DNA of 64,000 nucleotides from Sphingobacteriaceae bacterium (GCA_947463785.1 CANHRG010000004.1:79971-143970), one strand, 5' to 3'; numbered from the stretch's first letter, positions 18,149-25,245 are shown. Notes: a model not told the origin generated them from the sequence alone. Program-made: numbers and translations.

Positions 18149-18184
18149 CCATGAACGGGTGAATTAATACATTAATTAGTGGTG

Positions 18185-18622
18185 TCACAGCTTTTCTCCC
18201 TCCTGTGTGAAGCTGTAATAGCCTTCAGAAGAAACTATCAAATGATCCAGTAATTCAATGTCTAATAGTGCTGCAGCTTCTTTGATCTTCTGGGTTAAAT
18301 AGATGTCTGCCTTAGAGGGTTTAAGCACTCCTGAAGGATGATTGTGGGAGAGGATGATAGCTGTTGCCATGGATTTTAATGCTACAGCAAGAAGGATTCT
18401 AATATCAGCGATTGTGCTGGTCATTCCACCACTGGATAGCTTGTGTATGCCTATCACCTTATTAGCTCTGTTTAGATGCATTATAACAAAGTGTTCCTGT
18501 AGTTGGATGGTTTCTGGAGGGTAGTGCTGTATAAGAAGCTCATATGCCTCTGCAGAGCAGTTTACTGTTGGTCTGTAACCTGTTGGTGGGTTATAGCTGA
18601 TTTGGATTTCTGATGTTGTCAT
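18185..18622 (-). CDS. RadC-like JAB/MPN domain protein
   Basis: 145 residues. The JAMM metalloprotease-type motif is complete: E43 in LQEHFVIM, H93-x-H95-PSG in SHNHPSGVLKPS, and D106 in SKADIYL. The length and lack of the RadC N-terminal helix-hairpin-helix region match the short RadC proteins common on Bacteroidota integrative elements. Their role is unknown; an isopeptidase or nuclease-associated function has been suggested for the fold only. First gene inside the left end of the island. Confidence 0.9.
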   Translation of the reverse strand: MTTSEIQISYNPPTGYRPTVNCSAEAYELLIQHYPPETIQLQEHFVIMHLNRANKVIGIHKLSSGGMTSTIADIRILLAVALKSMATAIILSHNHPSGVLKPSKADIYLTQKIKEAAALLDIELLDHLIVSSEGYYSFTQEGEKL

Positions 18623-18636
18623 GGTAATAAAATAAA

Positions 18637-18661
18637 AAACCCAGCGCTGGCAGGCACTGGG
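18637..18661 (-). terminator. Terminator between the 103-aa membrane protein and radC
   Basis: On the minus strand CCCAG...CTGGG with an imperfect GC-rich inner stem is followed by TTTTTT. It lies between two minus-strand genes. Confidence 0.65.
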
Positions 18662-18682
18662 TGATTGAAGTTATTTCTGTTG

Positions 18683-18994
18683 CTATTTTTTGATCACTCC
18701 AACTAGCCATTTTAAGAGATAATAGACAACCGGTATTGAGAAAGTTAGTGTGAAGTGTAACACTAGATAGAAACCTGTTAAGGTTAGCTGAATACTATTG
18801 TGCTCAAAAGGATCCTCTGGGCCAAACCAAGAGATGATCCATCCTGATATAAAAAGCACAAAACTTGAGATGGATGCTATTTTACCTATCCTGTTATTGT
18901 TCTTAATTGCTTTGCTTATCCATTTTGTCCATAAGTAGATAGGTGGGCTAAAAAAGATAAGTAGAAGTAGGCCAAAGAGAATATAATCAATCAT
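18683..18994 (-). CDS. Three-helix membrane protein, unknown
   Basis: Not recognised. 103 residues with hydrophobic helices at about 3-24, 43-60 and 72-96, and a basic C-terminus ending VIKK. The sequence FSPPIYLWTKWISKAIKNNNR between helices 1 and 2 is positively charged, so that loop is probably cytoplasmic. It lies in the left, minus-strand group of the island between two terminators, so it is likely transcribed on its own. Confidence 0.6.
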   Translation of the reverse strand: MIDYILFGLLLLIFFSPPIYLWTKWISKAIKNNNRIGKIASISSFVLFISGWIISWFGPEDPFEHNSIQLTLTGFYLVLHFTLTFSIPVVYYLLKWLVGVIKK

Positions 18995-19025
18995 AAGGCT
19001 TGCATTGATTGCTTAAGCAGTCTTC

Positions 19026-19544
19026 TTATAAATAAGTATTGTAGTCAAAATTGCTAAGTATGAAAAATCTGTAGATGGTTTTATGAGAATCTGAATAGTC
19101 CTCCTGTTGCGAAGAAATTGTAACTTTTACTGTAGTTGTTTTTCCTTGATAAATTTTAATCATATTTCCATTCTCAACTTCTGTGTTAATCAATCTCATC
19201 CCGAGTGATCTAATTCTAGCTAAGTATTTGTTGTAAATATCTGGTTTGTGGACTTGTACAGCTATCCTATTACTATCATAATCCGAGTAGTAATAGCTAA
19301 AAAATGATTCAGCCAAATCATTAATGTAATTTTTTTTATAGGTAAAAGTTACATTTCCCAATTTGTCGAACCCTACTGGTTCAGCTGCTTCTAAAAATTT
19401 CCAACCTTTTATATTTAAGTACTCCTCAACTCCTGAAAGACTTTTTTTTCTTAGGCTTAGCAGCTCGTCAAAAGTTAAGTTTTGTGCAATGGAGCTTAGT
19501 GATGAAGCTAACAGACTAAGTGATAATATTATTATTCTCAACAT
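19026..19544 (-). CDS. Secreted protein of unknown function
   Basis: Not recognised. From the ATG at 19544 it has 172 residues with a signal peptide MLRIIILSLSLLASSLSSIAQ. The mature part is rich in Y, N and S with alternating strand-like segments (KVTFTYKKNYIND-like and VKVTISSQQEDYSDSHKTIYRFF), fitting a small periplasmic beta-rich domain. A longer start at 19592 would place a non-signal segment in front and is less likely. It ends near the start of the 103-aa membrane protein gene. Confidence 0.6.
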   Translation of the reverse strand: MLRIIILSLSLLASSLSSIAQNLTFDELLSLRKKSLSGVEEYLNIKGWKFLEAAEPVGFDKLGNVTFTYKKNYINDLAESFFSYYYSDYDSNRIAVQVHKPDIYNKYLARIRSLGMRLINTEVENGNMIKIYQGKTTTVKVTISSQQEDYSDSHKTIYRFFILSNFDYNTYL

Positions 19545-19576
19545 GATTTGAAAGTTATGTAAGTGAATCAAACAGT

Positions 19577-19606
19577 AAAAAACCCAGCACAATACTGTAC
19601 TGGGTT
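19577..19606 (-). terminator. Intrinsic terminator downstream of the 19639 gene
   Basis: AACCCAG and CTGGGTT (19581-19587 and 19600-19606) form a stem followed on the minus strand by a T-rich tract. Confidence 0.7.
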
Positions 19607-19638
19607 CTGAAAAAGTTATCTTTCTGATAGGTAGAAGA

Positions 19639-20169
19639 CTATAAAAGGACTAACAATACCCATGCTGCCCAACCAAGTCCTGTTTGGCCAACCAATTGAC
19701 CTTTAGCTTTCTTTTTGTAGCAGCTCAGGTATTCTGGATCATTAAACAATTCCTTGTTTTTACTCATCATATACGTTCTAGCGCCTTTATCAGGAGTAGG
19801 ATTTGCAACTAATGCTGTACCTACCAATGCGAAAGGTCCAAACAATGCACCTAAAGCAATTGCTCCACCTTTTCTACCATGGTAAGCCTCTGCATCTAGA
19901 GTACCAGCTGTACATTTACTTTGTTCTGCAGCTAATGCATTCTTGTAGGTAGTGAACACTTTGCTATTGGTGTCTTCAAATTGGATGGATGAGATGTCTG
20001 AAGCTGGGATTTCAAACTTTTGTCCATCTGCTTTGAACTCAACTGAGCCATTTTTGATTTTGGTTACTTTACCCTCAAAGGTTTTCTGACTGTTAAGAGT
20101 CAAGATGTCTCCCGCTTGAGTGATGATCGCCATTGCTAATGCAATAAAGGTTAACGTAATTTTTTTCAT
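19639..20169 (-). CDS. Exported protein with beta domain and glycine-zipper-like segment
   Basis: Not assigned to a known function. 176 residues; signal peptide MKKITLTFIALAMAIITQAG. Residues about 20-70 form a small beta module (LNSQKTFEGKVTKIKNGSVEFKADG is typical of SH3-like GEV/GxI repeats in Bacteroidota). Then comes a glycine-rich hydrophobic stretch GGAIALGALFGPFALVGTALVANP and a last hydrophobic segment VGQTGLGWAAWVLLVLL at the C-terminus. This suggests a protein anchored in the envelope. It is flanked by its own terminator and preceded by the XRE gene. Confidence 0.65.
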   Translation of the reverse strand: MKKITLTFIALAMAIITQAGDILTLNSQKTFEGKVTKIKNGSVEFKADGQKFEIPASDISSIQFEDTNSKVFTTYKNALAAEQSKCTAGTLDAEAYHGRKGGAIALGALFGPFALVGTALVANPTPDKGARTYMMSKNKELFNDPEYLSCYKKKAKGQLVGQTGLGWAAWVLLVLL

Positions 20170-20253
20170 TGTTGTGTTTTATAATTTGGTTTGCCTTACT
20201 CTTAAGGATTTTCAGTTACTCCCCAGTTTAAATGGTTTGCTGGACTCCATATT

Positions 20254-20478
20254 TTATAAATCATGAAAGATGTCTTTCATAGGTATTTGTAAGGTTCTTG
20301 AGATTCTGTATACCTGGTAGATAGTGGTATTAATCACACCATGCTCAATTCTTCTGATCTGAGAGTATTCCATCCCAGATTCAAGCGCAAGTTTTTCCAT
20401 GCTGAAGTTTCGCTCGATACGATGCTTTCTAATATTACCACCCAGTTTCAGAACTATTTCTTTCTTTTCCTGGTGCAT
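20254..20478 (-). CDS. XRE-family HTH regulator
   Basis: 74 residues that are almost entirely a Cro/CI helix-turn-helix: LGGNIRKHRIERNFSMEKLALESGMEYSQIRRIEHGVINTTIYQVYRISRTLQI, with recognition helix around SQIRRIEHG. Such small repressors commonly control integrative-element genes. No sensor or protease domain is present. It sits alone between the exported 176-aa protein and the small 81-aa gene, all on the minus strand. Confidence 0.88.
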   Translation of the reverse strand: MHQEKKEIVLKLGGNIRKHRIERNFSMEKLALESGMEYSQIRRIEHGVINTTIYQVYRISRTLQIPMKDIFHDL

Positions 20479-20531
20479 TGTAACAAAGCTAATAGAGTGA
20501 AATATGGATTATTAGGGCAAAAATGCCCCAT

Positions 20532-20777
20532 TTAATAGTAGGTGATGAGTTGAAAATGGTGGTAGGGAATCCATTCATTGAGCACGCGATATAAGAGCTT
20601 TTCTGAGGGATGTTCATTTATGTATGTGACATACACTGTATGCTGATGATGTATCCTATGTATGGGCTTGATACATTCCACTCTAAAGGGCGTATTAAGT
20701 CTTCTGAGCCTTCCTTTAGCATTGATTAGCATTAAGGATTGTGAGTTATGATCTTTGATATGAGGTAATTTGTCCAT
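20532..20777 (-). CDS. Small hypothetical protein
   Basis: Not recognised. 81 residues, basic and rich in histidine (HRIHHQHTVYVTYINEH), with one beta-rich middle section and no signal or membrane helix. It reads divergently from the NYN gene promoter region, with its ATG at 20777 only 8 bp from the proposed -33 box of that promoter. It could be a regulator of that region, but nothing in its sequence proves DNA or RNA binding. Confidence 0.45.
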   Translation of the reverse strand: MDKLPHIKDHNSQSLMLINAKGRLRRLNTPFRVECIKPIHRIHHQHTVYVTYINEHPSEKLLYRVLNEWIPYHHFQLITYY

Positions 20778-20785
20778 AAGTTTTT

Positions 20786-20817
20786 TTTGTTTTTGAGAAT
20801 TCTTTATATTATTTTTG
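20786..20817 (+). promoter_or_regulatory. Consensus Bacteroidota promoter for the NYN leader
   Basis: TTTG (20786-20789), 20-bp spacer, TATTTTTG (20810-20817). This fits TTTG-N19-21-TAnnTTTG. Transcription would start near 20824, giving a leader of about 65-70 nt before the NYN ATG. Confidence 0.6.
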
Positions 20818-20839
20818 TGGTGTCAACTGACAACGCCCC

Positions 20840-20889
20840 CCAAAACGTTATATCGTTTTGGCCAAGCCTCTAACGAGGCTTTTTTTTTT
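20840..20889 (+). terminator. Two leader hairpins ending in an intrinsic terminator before the NYN ATG
   Basis: Hairpin 1 is CCAAAACG-TTATAT-CGTTTTGG (20840-20861). Hairpin 2 is AAGCCTC-TAAC-GAGGCTT (20864-20881) merging into a run of ten T (20880-20889). The next ATG starts at 20894. The structure has the form of a terminator and hides the place where a ribosome-binding site would be. Confidence 0.75.
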
Positions 20890-20893
20890 GCCC

Positions 20894-21550
20894 ATGAAAA
20901 AGGTTATTTTTTATGTAGATGGTTTCAATTTCTATTATGGATTGAAAGAAATGATTGAGCATTCCCCAAATTGGAGAAAGTTCTACTGGATAGATTTTGT
21001 TAAATTGTTTAAGTCCTTCTTAAAAGAAGATGAGGAATTGGTCGTAGTGAATTATTTTACTTCAAGACCCAAAAATGCTCACAAACAAAAGCGTCAAGAG
21101 GTATTAATGCAATGCAATAAAGCACTTAATTACAATACCTTTAGTTTAATTTATGGTAATTACCAAGAAAAGACAATGACGTGCAAGGCGAAGGATGGAT
21201 GTAATAAAAAGTTTATTCATCTGGAAGAAAAACAGACTGATGTCAATATTGCGATACAAATAGTGGAGGATTGTTATAAGAGTAAATGCGATAAAGTTGT
21301 ACTAGTTTCAGGTGACTCAGATTTCATTCCACCTCTAAAATTAATAAAGAATATTTTTCCGAAAATCGATCAGATGGTTCTATTCCCGCCGCATAAATAC
21401 TCCAGTTCAATTGGCAACTTGGGGATACCAACTATTGGATTAGAGAGCTATAAACCTAGATTTAACAAGGCGATCTTAGATGAAATAGTCCAGATTGAAA
21501 ATCTAGGCAAAGCAACAAAAACTTTTATTAAGCCTGATTACTGGAAATAA
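20894..21550 (+). CDS. NYN-domain (PIN-like) ribonuclease-type protein
   Basis: 218 residues from the ATG at 20894. The PIN-fold acidic residues are in place: D9 in FYVDGFNFYYGL, D116 in KQTDVNIAIQ, and D141/D143 in VSGDSDFIPPL. This is the LabA/DUF88 NYN pattern, a metal-dependent RNase fold. Cysteines C97 and C103 in TCKAKDGC with nearby residues might bind metal. An in-frame TTG at 20858 would make the leader hairpin coding (AKPLTRLFFLP), which I judge unlikely. The gene is preceded by a promoter and terminator-like leader and followed by a bidirectional terminator. Confidence 0.88.
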   Translation: MKKVIFYVDGFNFYYGLKEMIEHSPNWRKFYWIDFVKLFKSFLKEDEELVVVNYFTSRPKNAHKQKRQEVLMQCNKALNYNTFSLIYGNYQEKTMTCKAKDGCNKKFIHLEEKQTDVNIAIQIVEDCYKSKCDKVVLVSGDSDFIPPLKLIKNIFPKIDQMVLFPPHKYSSSIGNLGIPTIGLESYKPRFNKAILDEIVQIENLGKATKTFIKPDYWK

Positions 21551-21554
21551 TTTT

Positions 21555-21581
21555 AGAATGGGCTAATTTTTAGCCCATTCT
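21555..21581. terminator. Bidirectional terminator between convergent genes
   Basis: A perfect 12-bp stem AGAATGGGCTAA / TTAGCCCATTCT with a 3-nt loop. T-rich DNA on both sides lets it serve the NYN gene (+) and the 115-aa gene (-). Confidence 0.85.
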
Positions 21582-21928
21582 TATGTTAGATCCATTTCCA
21601 TCACCCTGGTTTGACCAATGGTGGTGGTAGCTCCTTCAGGCTGGAAAGCGTAGGAGTGATTTAGAAGCATAATCTCACCAGTACGTTGGTTCTTGTACTC
21701 ATATGAGTCTACTTCCTCTTTAACAATGTTTCCTGGTAAGGATTGTCCTACCATGGTTTTTGCAATCTCTTCAGAGAAGGTGCTGGGGATAGTGCACTTC
21801 CTGACCGTTGCATAATGTTTACCTGTGTTACTGGATTGGATGATTTCCAAGCCACCTGTTAATTCTAGCACCACAAAGGTGCTTCCATCTTTACGCATGC
21901 GTAATGCGTAGCTACTTACTGTAACCAT
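21581..21928 (-). CDS. Hypothetical protein of island core
   Basis: Not recognised. 115 residues, soluble, beta-rich: FVVLELTGGLEIIQSSNTGKHYATVRKCTIPSTF, then VDSYEYKNQRTGEIMLLNHSYAF. There is no signal peptide. Proteins of this size and composition are frequent next to Rep-like and RadC genes on Bacteroidota islands, but I know no function. Its ATG faces the 460-bp non-coding region, from which it is transcribed leftward while the Rep-like gene is transcribed rightward. Confidence 0.6.
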   Translation of the reverse strand: MVTVSSYALRMRKDGSTFVVLELTGGLEIIQSSNTGKHYATVRKCTIPSTFSEEIAKTMVGQSLPGNIVKEEVDSYEYKNQRTGEIMLLNHSYAFQPEGATTTIGQTRVMEMDLT

Positions 21929-22025
21929 TTTGATTAGTTTTTTAAATGAAATAATGATTTTAATTAGTGAACCATGGGGGATTGAGCCATGATACGAATT
22001 GTAGGTGGGGTTGTTGATTGGGAGT

Positions 22026-22297
22026 AGTCTTCAGCCTTACGCATATTGAGGATTTCTGCTATAAGGAGCTGCTGAGACTAGGTGTTTATGCTATATTAGA
22101 TATATCAGTTGGTGGAATTGATGTAAGGGATTAAAGTTGTGCATATCGACATACTGTGTTCACAACTGCTCCTTCATCTGTAATAGATATTCCCTTACAT
22201 CCAAGAAGAGCTAGGTTCTACATTTACTAAAAGGGATTTTATTAATAAAATAACTAGTCAAATAAATTATTTGTTTGTAAAAATCATTTATTTGACT
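22026..22297. other. Origin-like or oriT-like non-coding region with nested palindromes
   Basis: The 460-bp gap 21929-22388 has no gene but contains three dyads. First, 22026-22040 pairs with 22062-22079 (AGTCTTCAGCCTTA against TAAGG and GCTGAGACT). Second, GATGTAAGGGA (22120-22130) pairs with TCCCTTACATC (22191-22201) around an inner AGTTGTG/CACAACT (22135-22141 / 22161-22167). Third, TAGTCAAATAAAT (22255-22267) pairs with ATTTATTTGACTA (22286-22298). A further CAAATAAAT lies at 22363-22371. This is placed right before the Rep-like gene, as expected for a replication origin or oriT. Confidence 0.55.
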
Positions 22298-22304
22298 ATA
22301 TTTG
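22274..22304 (+). promoter_or_regulatory. Promoter of the Rep-like gene, overlapped by an inverted repeat
   Basis: TTTG (22274-22277), 19-bp spacer, TATATTTG (22297-22304). The right arm of the 13-bp dyad (22286-22298) lies inside the spacer and touches the -7 box, as an operator would. Confidence 0.6.
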
Positions 22305-22388
22305 AACTGTTTTTGGATAATATCTTAAAATTTGTAATTAACTTTTATGTTAATAAAATGTACAAATAAATAACTTAAATGTTCATTA

Positions 22389-22907
22389 ATGAAGAAAGTT
22401 GTAAAAGATGTAATTATTGATACAACCAAGATTGGATTGGTTGATAAAGAAACTGGAGAACTACTACCTGATGATGCTTTTGGAAAGTTGATAAGCCGAA
22501 GCGAGAAAAATGAAGTCTCTATAAACTATAAGGAATATGTCTACCTGGATACTGCTAGATTGAACTATCTTGTGTTAACTGGCATTAAAACCCCTTATTT
22601 GGGGCTCTTTTTAAAGCTTGTACCTTTTTCAGAGATGGTAACGAACAAGCTTATCCAGGAGAATGGTAAACCTCATACATCAGGTACTTTAGCTAAGGCC
22701 TTGGGGTTAGAGCCACAAAGTTCTATAAGGAGTCTAAAGAGGCTGATCAAATTAAATCTCGTTGCATTGCATCAGCCAGCTAAAAGAGGTGAGAAAAAAT
22801 TCTATTGCTTAAATCCGTTCTTAGTTAGGCGAGGCAAAACTTCTTCAAAGTTACTACTTGAGTTGTTTAATGATCCACTTCCTAAAGCCACCGATGCTTG
22901 GAAATAA
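22389..22907 (+). CDS. Winged-helix protein, probable replication initiator (RepL-like)
   Basis: 172 residues. The N-terminus (DTTKIGLVDKETGELLPDDAFGKLI) and the winged-helix core (LGLFLKLVPFSEMVTNKLIQ; TSGTLAKALGLEPQSSIRSLKRLIKLNLVALHQP, recognition helix in QSSIRSLKRLIK; wing KRGEKKFYCLNPFLVRRG) resemble plasmid replication proteins of the RepL type. I infer Rep function from this and from the palindromic region upstream; a purely regulatory role remains possible. Its promoter overlaps a dyad, so it may control itself. The 3' end faces the umuC remnant. Confidence 0.6.
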   Translation: MKKVVKDVIIDTTKIGLVDKETGELLPDDAFGKLISRSEKNEVSINYKEYVYLDTARLNYLVLTGIKTPYLGLFLKLVPFSEMVTNKLIQENGKPHTSGTLAKALGLEPQSSIRSLKRLIKLNLVALHQPAKRGEKKFYCLNPFLVRRGKTSSKLLLELFNDPLPKATDAWK

Positions 22908-22922
22908 TGACACCTGTAGAGT

Positions 22923-23080
22923 TTATCCAATTTTGAGTAAATCATCCCAGTCTGTCGTATAATTAGGACTTACATTCTTACGTTTCATTGCCTCTCTTTT
23001 CGCAAACCCGTCTTAGGCTATCATAGTGTCTCAGGACCATAGTAATTTTTGAGCTTTAATAATCCCTTCAACAGACTATT
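22923..23080 (-). pseudogene. Degenerate 3' end of a umuC gene
   Basis: Minus-strand translation gives NSLLKGLLKLKNYYGPETL, then a one-base frameshift and a stop, then DGFAKREAMKRKNVSPNYT and TDWDDLLKIG-stop. This follows the last ~52 residues of the intact UmuC in this island (SLSKLMDQLNRYYGSG ... EGFKKRWAMKRENVSP ... TDWEDVLKVG) closely but not identically, so it is a decayed relative rather than a recent copy. Homology ends abruptly at 23080. Confidence 0.85.
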
Positions 23081-23116
23081 CAGCACACCGCCACTAACCA
23101 ATATTGAGTATAGTAG

Positions 23117-23287
23117 TTAATCAAACCAAATCAGAAAGACTGTAAGCAGTGTGTGTAATCCTAACAAGAAGATTTCTCCCTTAATCCTGCCTATATTTTT
23201 CACCTTCAACGCGGTGTATAGGTAAACTATTCGTGTATAGTAGCCATAGAATATTAGCGGTGATAGCAATAGTAATGTTTTACTCAT
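23117..23287 (-). CDS. 56-residue membrane protein, last gene of the PadR set
   Basis: Not recognised. A short reading frame of 56 residues starting MSKTLLLLSPLIFYGYYTRI, with two hydrophobic helices (about 4-25 and 39-54) joined by the basic loop ALKVKNIGRIKGE and ending FLIWFD. It lies 35 bp downstream of the 75-aa membrane protein on the same strand. The basic loop and helix placement make it a credible small membrane protein despite its size. Confidence 0.5.
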   Translation of the reverse strand: MSKTLLLLSPLIFYGYYTRIVYLYTALKVKNIGRIKGEIFLLGLHTLLTVFLIWFD

Positions 23288-23322
23288 GAGTACGATTGTA
23301 ATTAAACTTTTTGGAAGAGATG

Positions 23323-23550
23323 TTAGGAGTCTTTCTTCAAATCTTTCAAGTCTTTAGACATCAGTTTATAACTCCGGATGATGAAGTAGAAACTAAGTAG
23401 TATGGCTGGTATGAGTAACATGTAGAAAAGCAGATCAGGTATCCTAGATTCGAACATGTACAGAATTGGAACAACCACAAAGGCGATACCTACACGGTTA
23501 AAGTTCATGAAAATGAATTCCAGAACGGGTAGTGGCGATTTATCTTTCAT
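23323..23550 (-). CDS. 75-residue two-helix membrane protein
   Basis: Not recognised. Two hydrophobic helices (about 18-34 and 38-57) are followed by a highly charged tail, KLMSKDLKDLKKDS. It lies 17 bp after the 137-aa membrane protein on the same strand, so it belongs to the PadR-led group. No conserved catalytic residues are visible. Confidence 0.55.
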   Translation of the reverse strand: MKDKSPLPVLEFIFMNFNRVGIAFVVVPILYMFESRIPDLLFYMLLIPAILLSFYFIIRSYKLMSKDLKDLKKDS

Positions 23551-23567
23551 AGTTCAAAATCCAATTG

Positions 23568-23981
23568 TTAATCATTTTGATAATAAAACCTATTCCATAA
23601 GATACTTGAATAACCCAAAAAAGCGATCCAGAAAATAACAGTAAAAGCAATACTAACCAAGGAATACCATGGGGCAAATGGAGCACAAATTTTGAAATTT
23701 GTATAATTTAAGACCGAATTGGATAATAGTATCCATGATGACAGTAAAAAAAGTACTCGCTCGTATGAATGCCCTTTGGGGAATCTGATCGCCGTTAATA
23801 CCAGAGCTAGAACTGCAAATAACTGAAGCCATGCATTGATTAGCTGAACGGTATTTTCAATTCGAAATAATCCTTCACCTATTTTCATGAACTGAAATTG
23901 CAAAGTCAGCTCTGAGGTCTTACACCCTAAAAGAAACAGGTAGCTAATTCCAGCGAGGAGTTTTACCGTGGATAATTTCAT
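23568..23981 (-). CDS. Four-helix membrane protein, unknown
   Basis: Not recognised. 137 residues with four hydrophobic segments (about 5-19, 46-64, 73-91 and 104-127). The first resembles a lipoprotein signal (SYLFLLGC at 13-20), so C20 might be lipidated, but I consider a first membrane helix as likely. It is 9 bp downstream of the permease-prefix protein and part of the PadR-led operon. Confidence 0.6.
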   Translation of the reverse strand: MKLSTVKLLAGISYLFLLGCKTSELTLQFQFMKIGEGLFRIENTVQLINAWLQLFAVLALVLTAIRFPKGHSYERVLFLLSSWILLSNSVLNYTNFKICAPFAPWYSLVSIAFTVIFWIAFLGYSSILWNRFYYQND

Positions 23982-23990
23982 ATGCGTTTA

Positions 23991-24488
23991 CTATTTGACT
24001 AATAAATAAAAAGCAAGCATGAGTCCAGCCATAAATATCATTCGAAATGCGATACCTTTCAAATCTTTTTCGAATAGGTGAGTACCTTGCTTCTGATCTC
24101 GAAGTTTTTTTTGAATCAGTCGCTGAATGGTTAAATACATTAAAATTCCTGCGCTAACTAGATAAACCATCACTTTCTGATCACGACTGACAACAAATGA
24201 TGCGGCTAAAGAGAAATAGATTACTAATGATTCTGTAGTTAATGAACGAGAATTTGATGGAACAGAGAATAGCTTTTTAAATTCACCATAAATCGCTGGT
24301 CTGAATAAAAGTATCACTTCCTTAACAAAACTCCAGTTGGCTTTATGCATACCTTTCTCTTTTACTTGTTGCTGGTACTGTTCCAGGAGGTCTCCTTCAA
24401 TTTCCTCCAATAGTTCTGGCTTACAAAACCACCTGAAGAAGTTCAGGAAGAGTTTCGGGGGTTGGTTAGGTGTAGTTTTAGTACTCAT
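23991..24488 (-). CDS. Permease-prefix-domain protein without the ABC permease
   Basis: 165 residues from the ATG at 24488 (MSTKTTPNQPPKLFLNFFRWF). The N-terminal ~75 residues match the permease prefix domain 2 pattern seen ahead of Bacteroidota FtsX/MacB-like permeases: FFRWFCKPELLEEIEGDLLE, then VKEVILLFRPAIYGEFKKLF. Instead of a MacB permease, two or three plain membrane helices follow (about 90-165). The ATG overlaps the PadR stop by 4 bp (ATGA), so the two are translationally coupled. Function unknown. Confidence 0.65.
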   Translation of the reverse strand: MSTKTTPNQPPKLFLNFFRWFCKPELLEEIEGDLLEQYQQQVKEKGMHKANWSFVKEVILLFRPAIYGEFKKLFSVPSNSRSLTTESLVIYFSLAASFVVSRDQKVMVYLVSAGILMYLTIQRLIQKKLRDQKQGTHLFEKDLKGIAFRMIFMAGLMLAFYLLVK

Positions 24489-24817
24489 GAAAATTGAATG
24501 GAATAGGCTGGGATGGCTTCCCATAAGCCCATGCGTTGCTCCTTGGTTTCCTTCAAAATAGAACGCCCCTCACCAGTGATGGTATAGTAGCGTTTGCGTT
24601 TACCTCCACGTATCTTGGTGGCTTCACCAAATTCGGATTTCAGAAATTTCTTCTCTTCCAATCGTTTCAAGACTGTTTGAATCGCTCCTAAACTAACCTT
24701 ACGTTTAATACGGTTGTCAATCTCTTCGATGATACTAAGTCCGTAAGCATTACCATCGAGTATACTTACCGTTAGAAGTACAATTTCTTCGAATTCTGCG
24801 AGGTGATATTGGCTCAT
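24485..24817 (-). CDS. PadR-family transcriptional regulator
   Basis: 110 residues from the ATG at 24817 (MSQYHLAEFEEIVLLTVSIL). It has the PadR winged helix with the AYGLSIIEEI helix, LGAIQTVLKRLEEKKFLKSE recognition region and the wing RGGKRKRYYTITGEGRSIL. PadR proteins of this short form are repressors that often control an adjacent permease with the same prefix domain. Here the coupled partner is the prefix-domain protein at 23991. The longer start at 24886 would run through the promoter and operator. Confidence 0.9.
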   Translation of the reverse strand: MSQYHLAEFEEIVLLTVSILDGNAYGLSIIEEIDNRIKRKVSLGAIQTVLKRLEEKKFLKSEFGEATKIRGGKRKRYYTITGEGRSILKETKEQRMGLWEAIPAYSIQFS

Positions 24818-24833
24818 ACAATTATATTTATCA

Positions 24834-24871
24834 CAAATGTAGTTTTTATTTTGATATTTACAATATTTGTA
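24834..24871 (-). promoter_or_regulatory. Promoter and candidate operator of the PadR operon
   Basis: On the minus strand a TTG -33 element, 19-bp spacer and TACATTTG (24834-24841) form a promoter. A dyad TACAA-ATA-TTGTA (24859-24871) overlaps the -33 region, a plausible PadR self-binding site that could also control the divergent gene at 24910. Confidence 0.55.
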
Positions 24872-24909
24872 GTTAAAATTGTTCATTGATTTTTAAACTT
24901 TACAAAAAC

Positions 24910-25245
24910 ATGGATTTCTTAACTAAACCTTCTAAATCTATTGAAGAAAAATTGGACACCCTAAATGAGGTTTCCAGCATACTCACCATTCTGGGTTATA
25001 TTTTTACCGGATTAGCCTATCGGTTTGAATTGAATAAGGAATGGTACCTCCTGATTGCTCCTTTATTGTTTACCACCATTGGCTTACAAGTATCTACTTG
25101 GAAATTGGTACAGCAGCACAAAGGCGAACTCAGCAAATCGCCCAAAAGTTATTATTGGAAATTGGCTGAGCGTTCGCTGTCAAATTTAATCTTACTCTTG
25201 TTTGCGCTGGTGGATCTGGATATCATCGGACTAATCCGAAAATAA
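24910..25245 (+). CDS. Membrane protein divergent from padR
   Basis: Not recognised. 111 residues from the ATG at 24910 (MDFLTKPSKSIEEKLDTLN). A soluble N-terminal helix is followed by three hydrophobic segments (about 24-37, 47-64 and 88-107). Its 5' end shares the 92-bp intergenic region and the TACAA-N3-TTGTA dyad with padR, so both directions may respond to the same regulator. Confidence 0.6.
   Translation: MDFLTKPSKSIEEKLDTLNEVSSILTILGYIFTGLAYRFELNKEWYLLIAPLLFTTIGLQVSTWKLVQQHKGELSKSPKSYYWKLAERSLSNLILLLFALVDLDIIGLIRK

Noticed and set aside
20858..20893. TTG start giving a 12-residue N-terminal extension of the NYN protein
   Set aside because: The extension would be encoded by the terminator hairpin and T run; the protein fold starts directly at the ATG at 20894.
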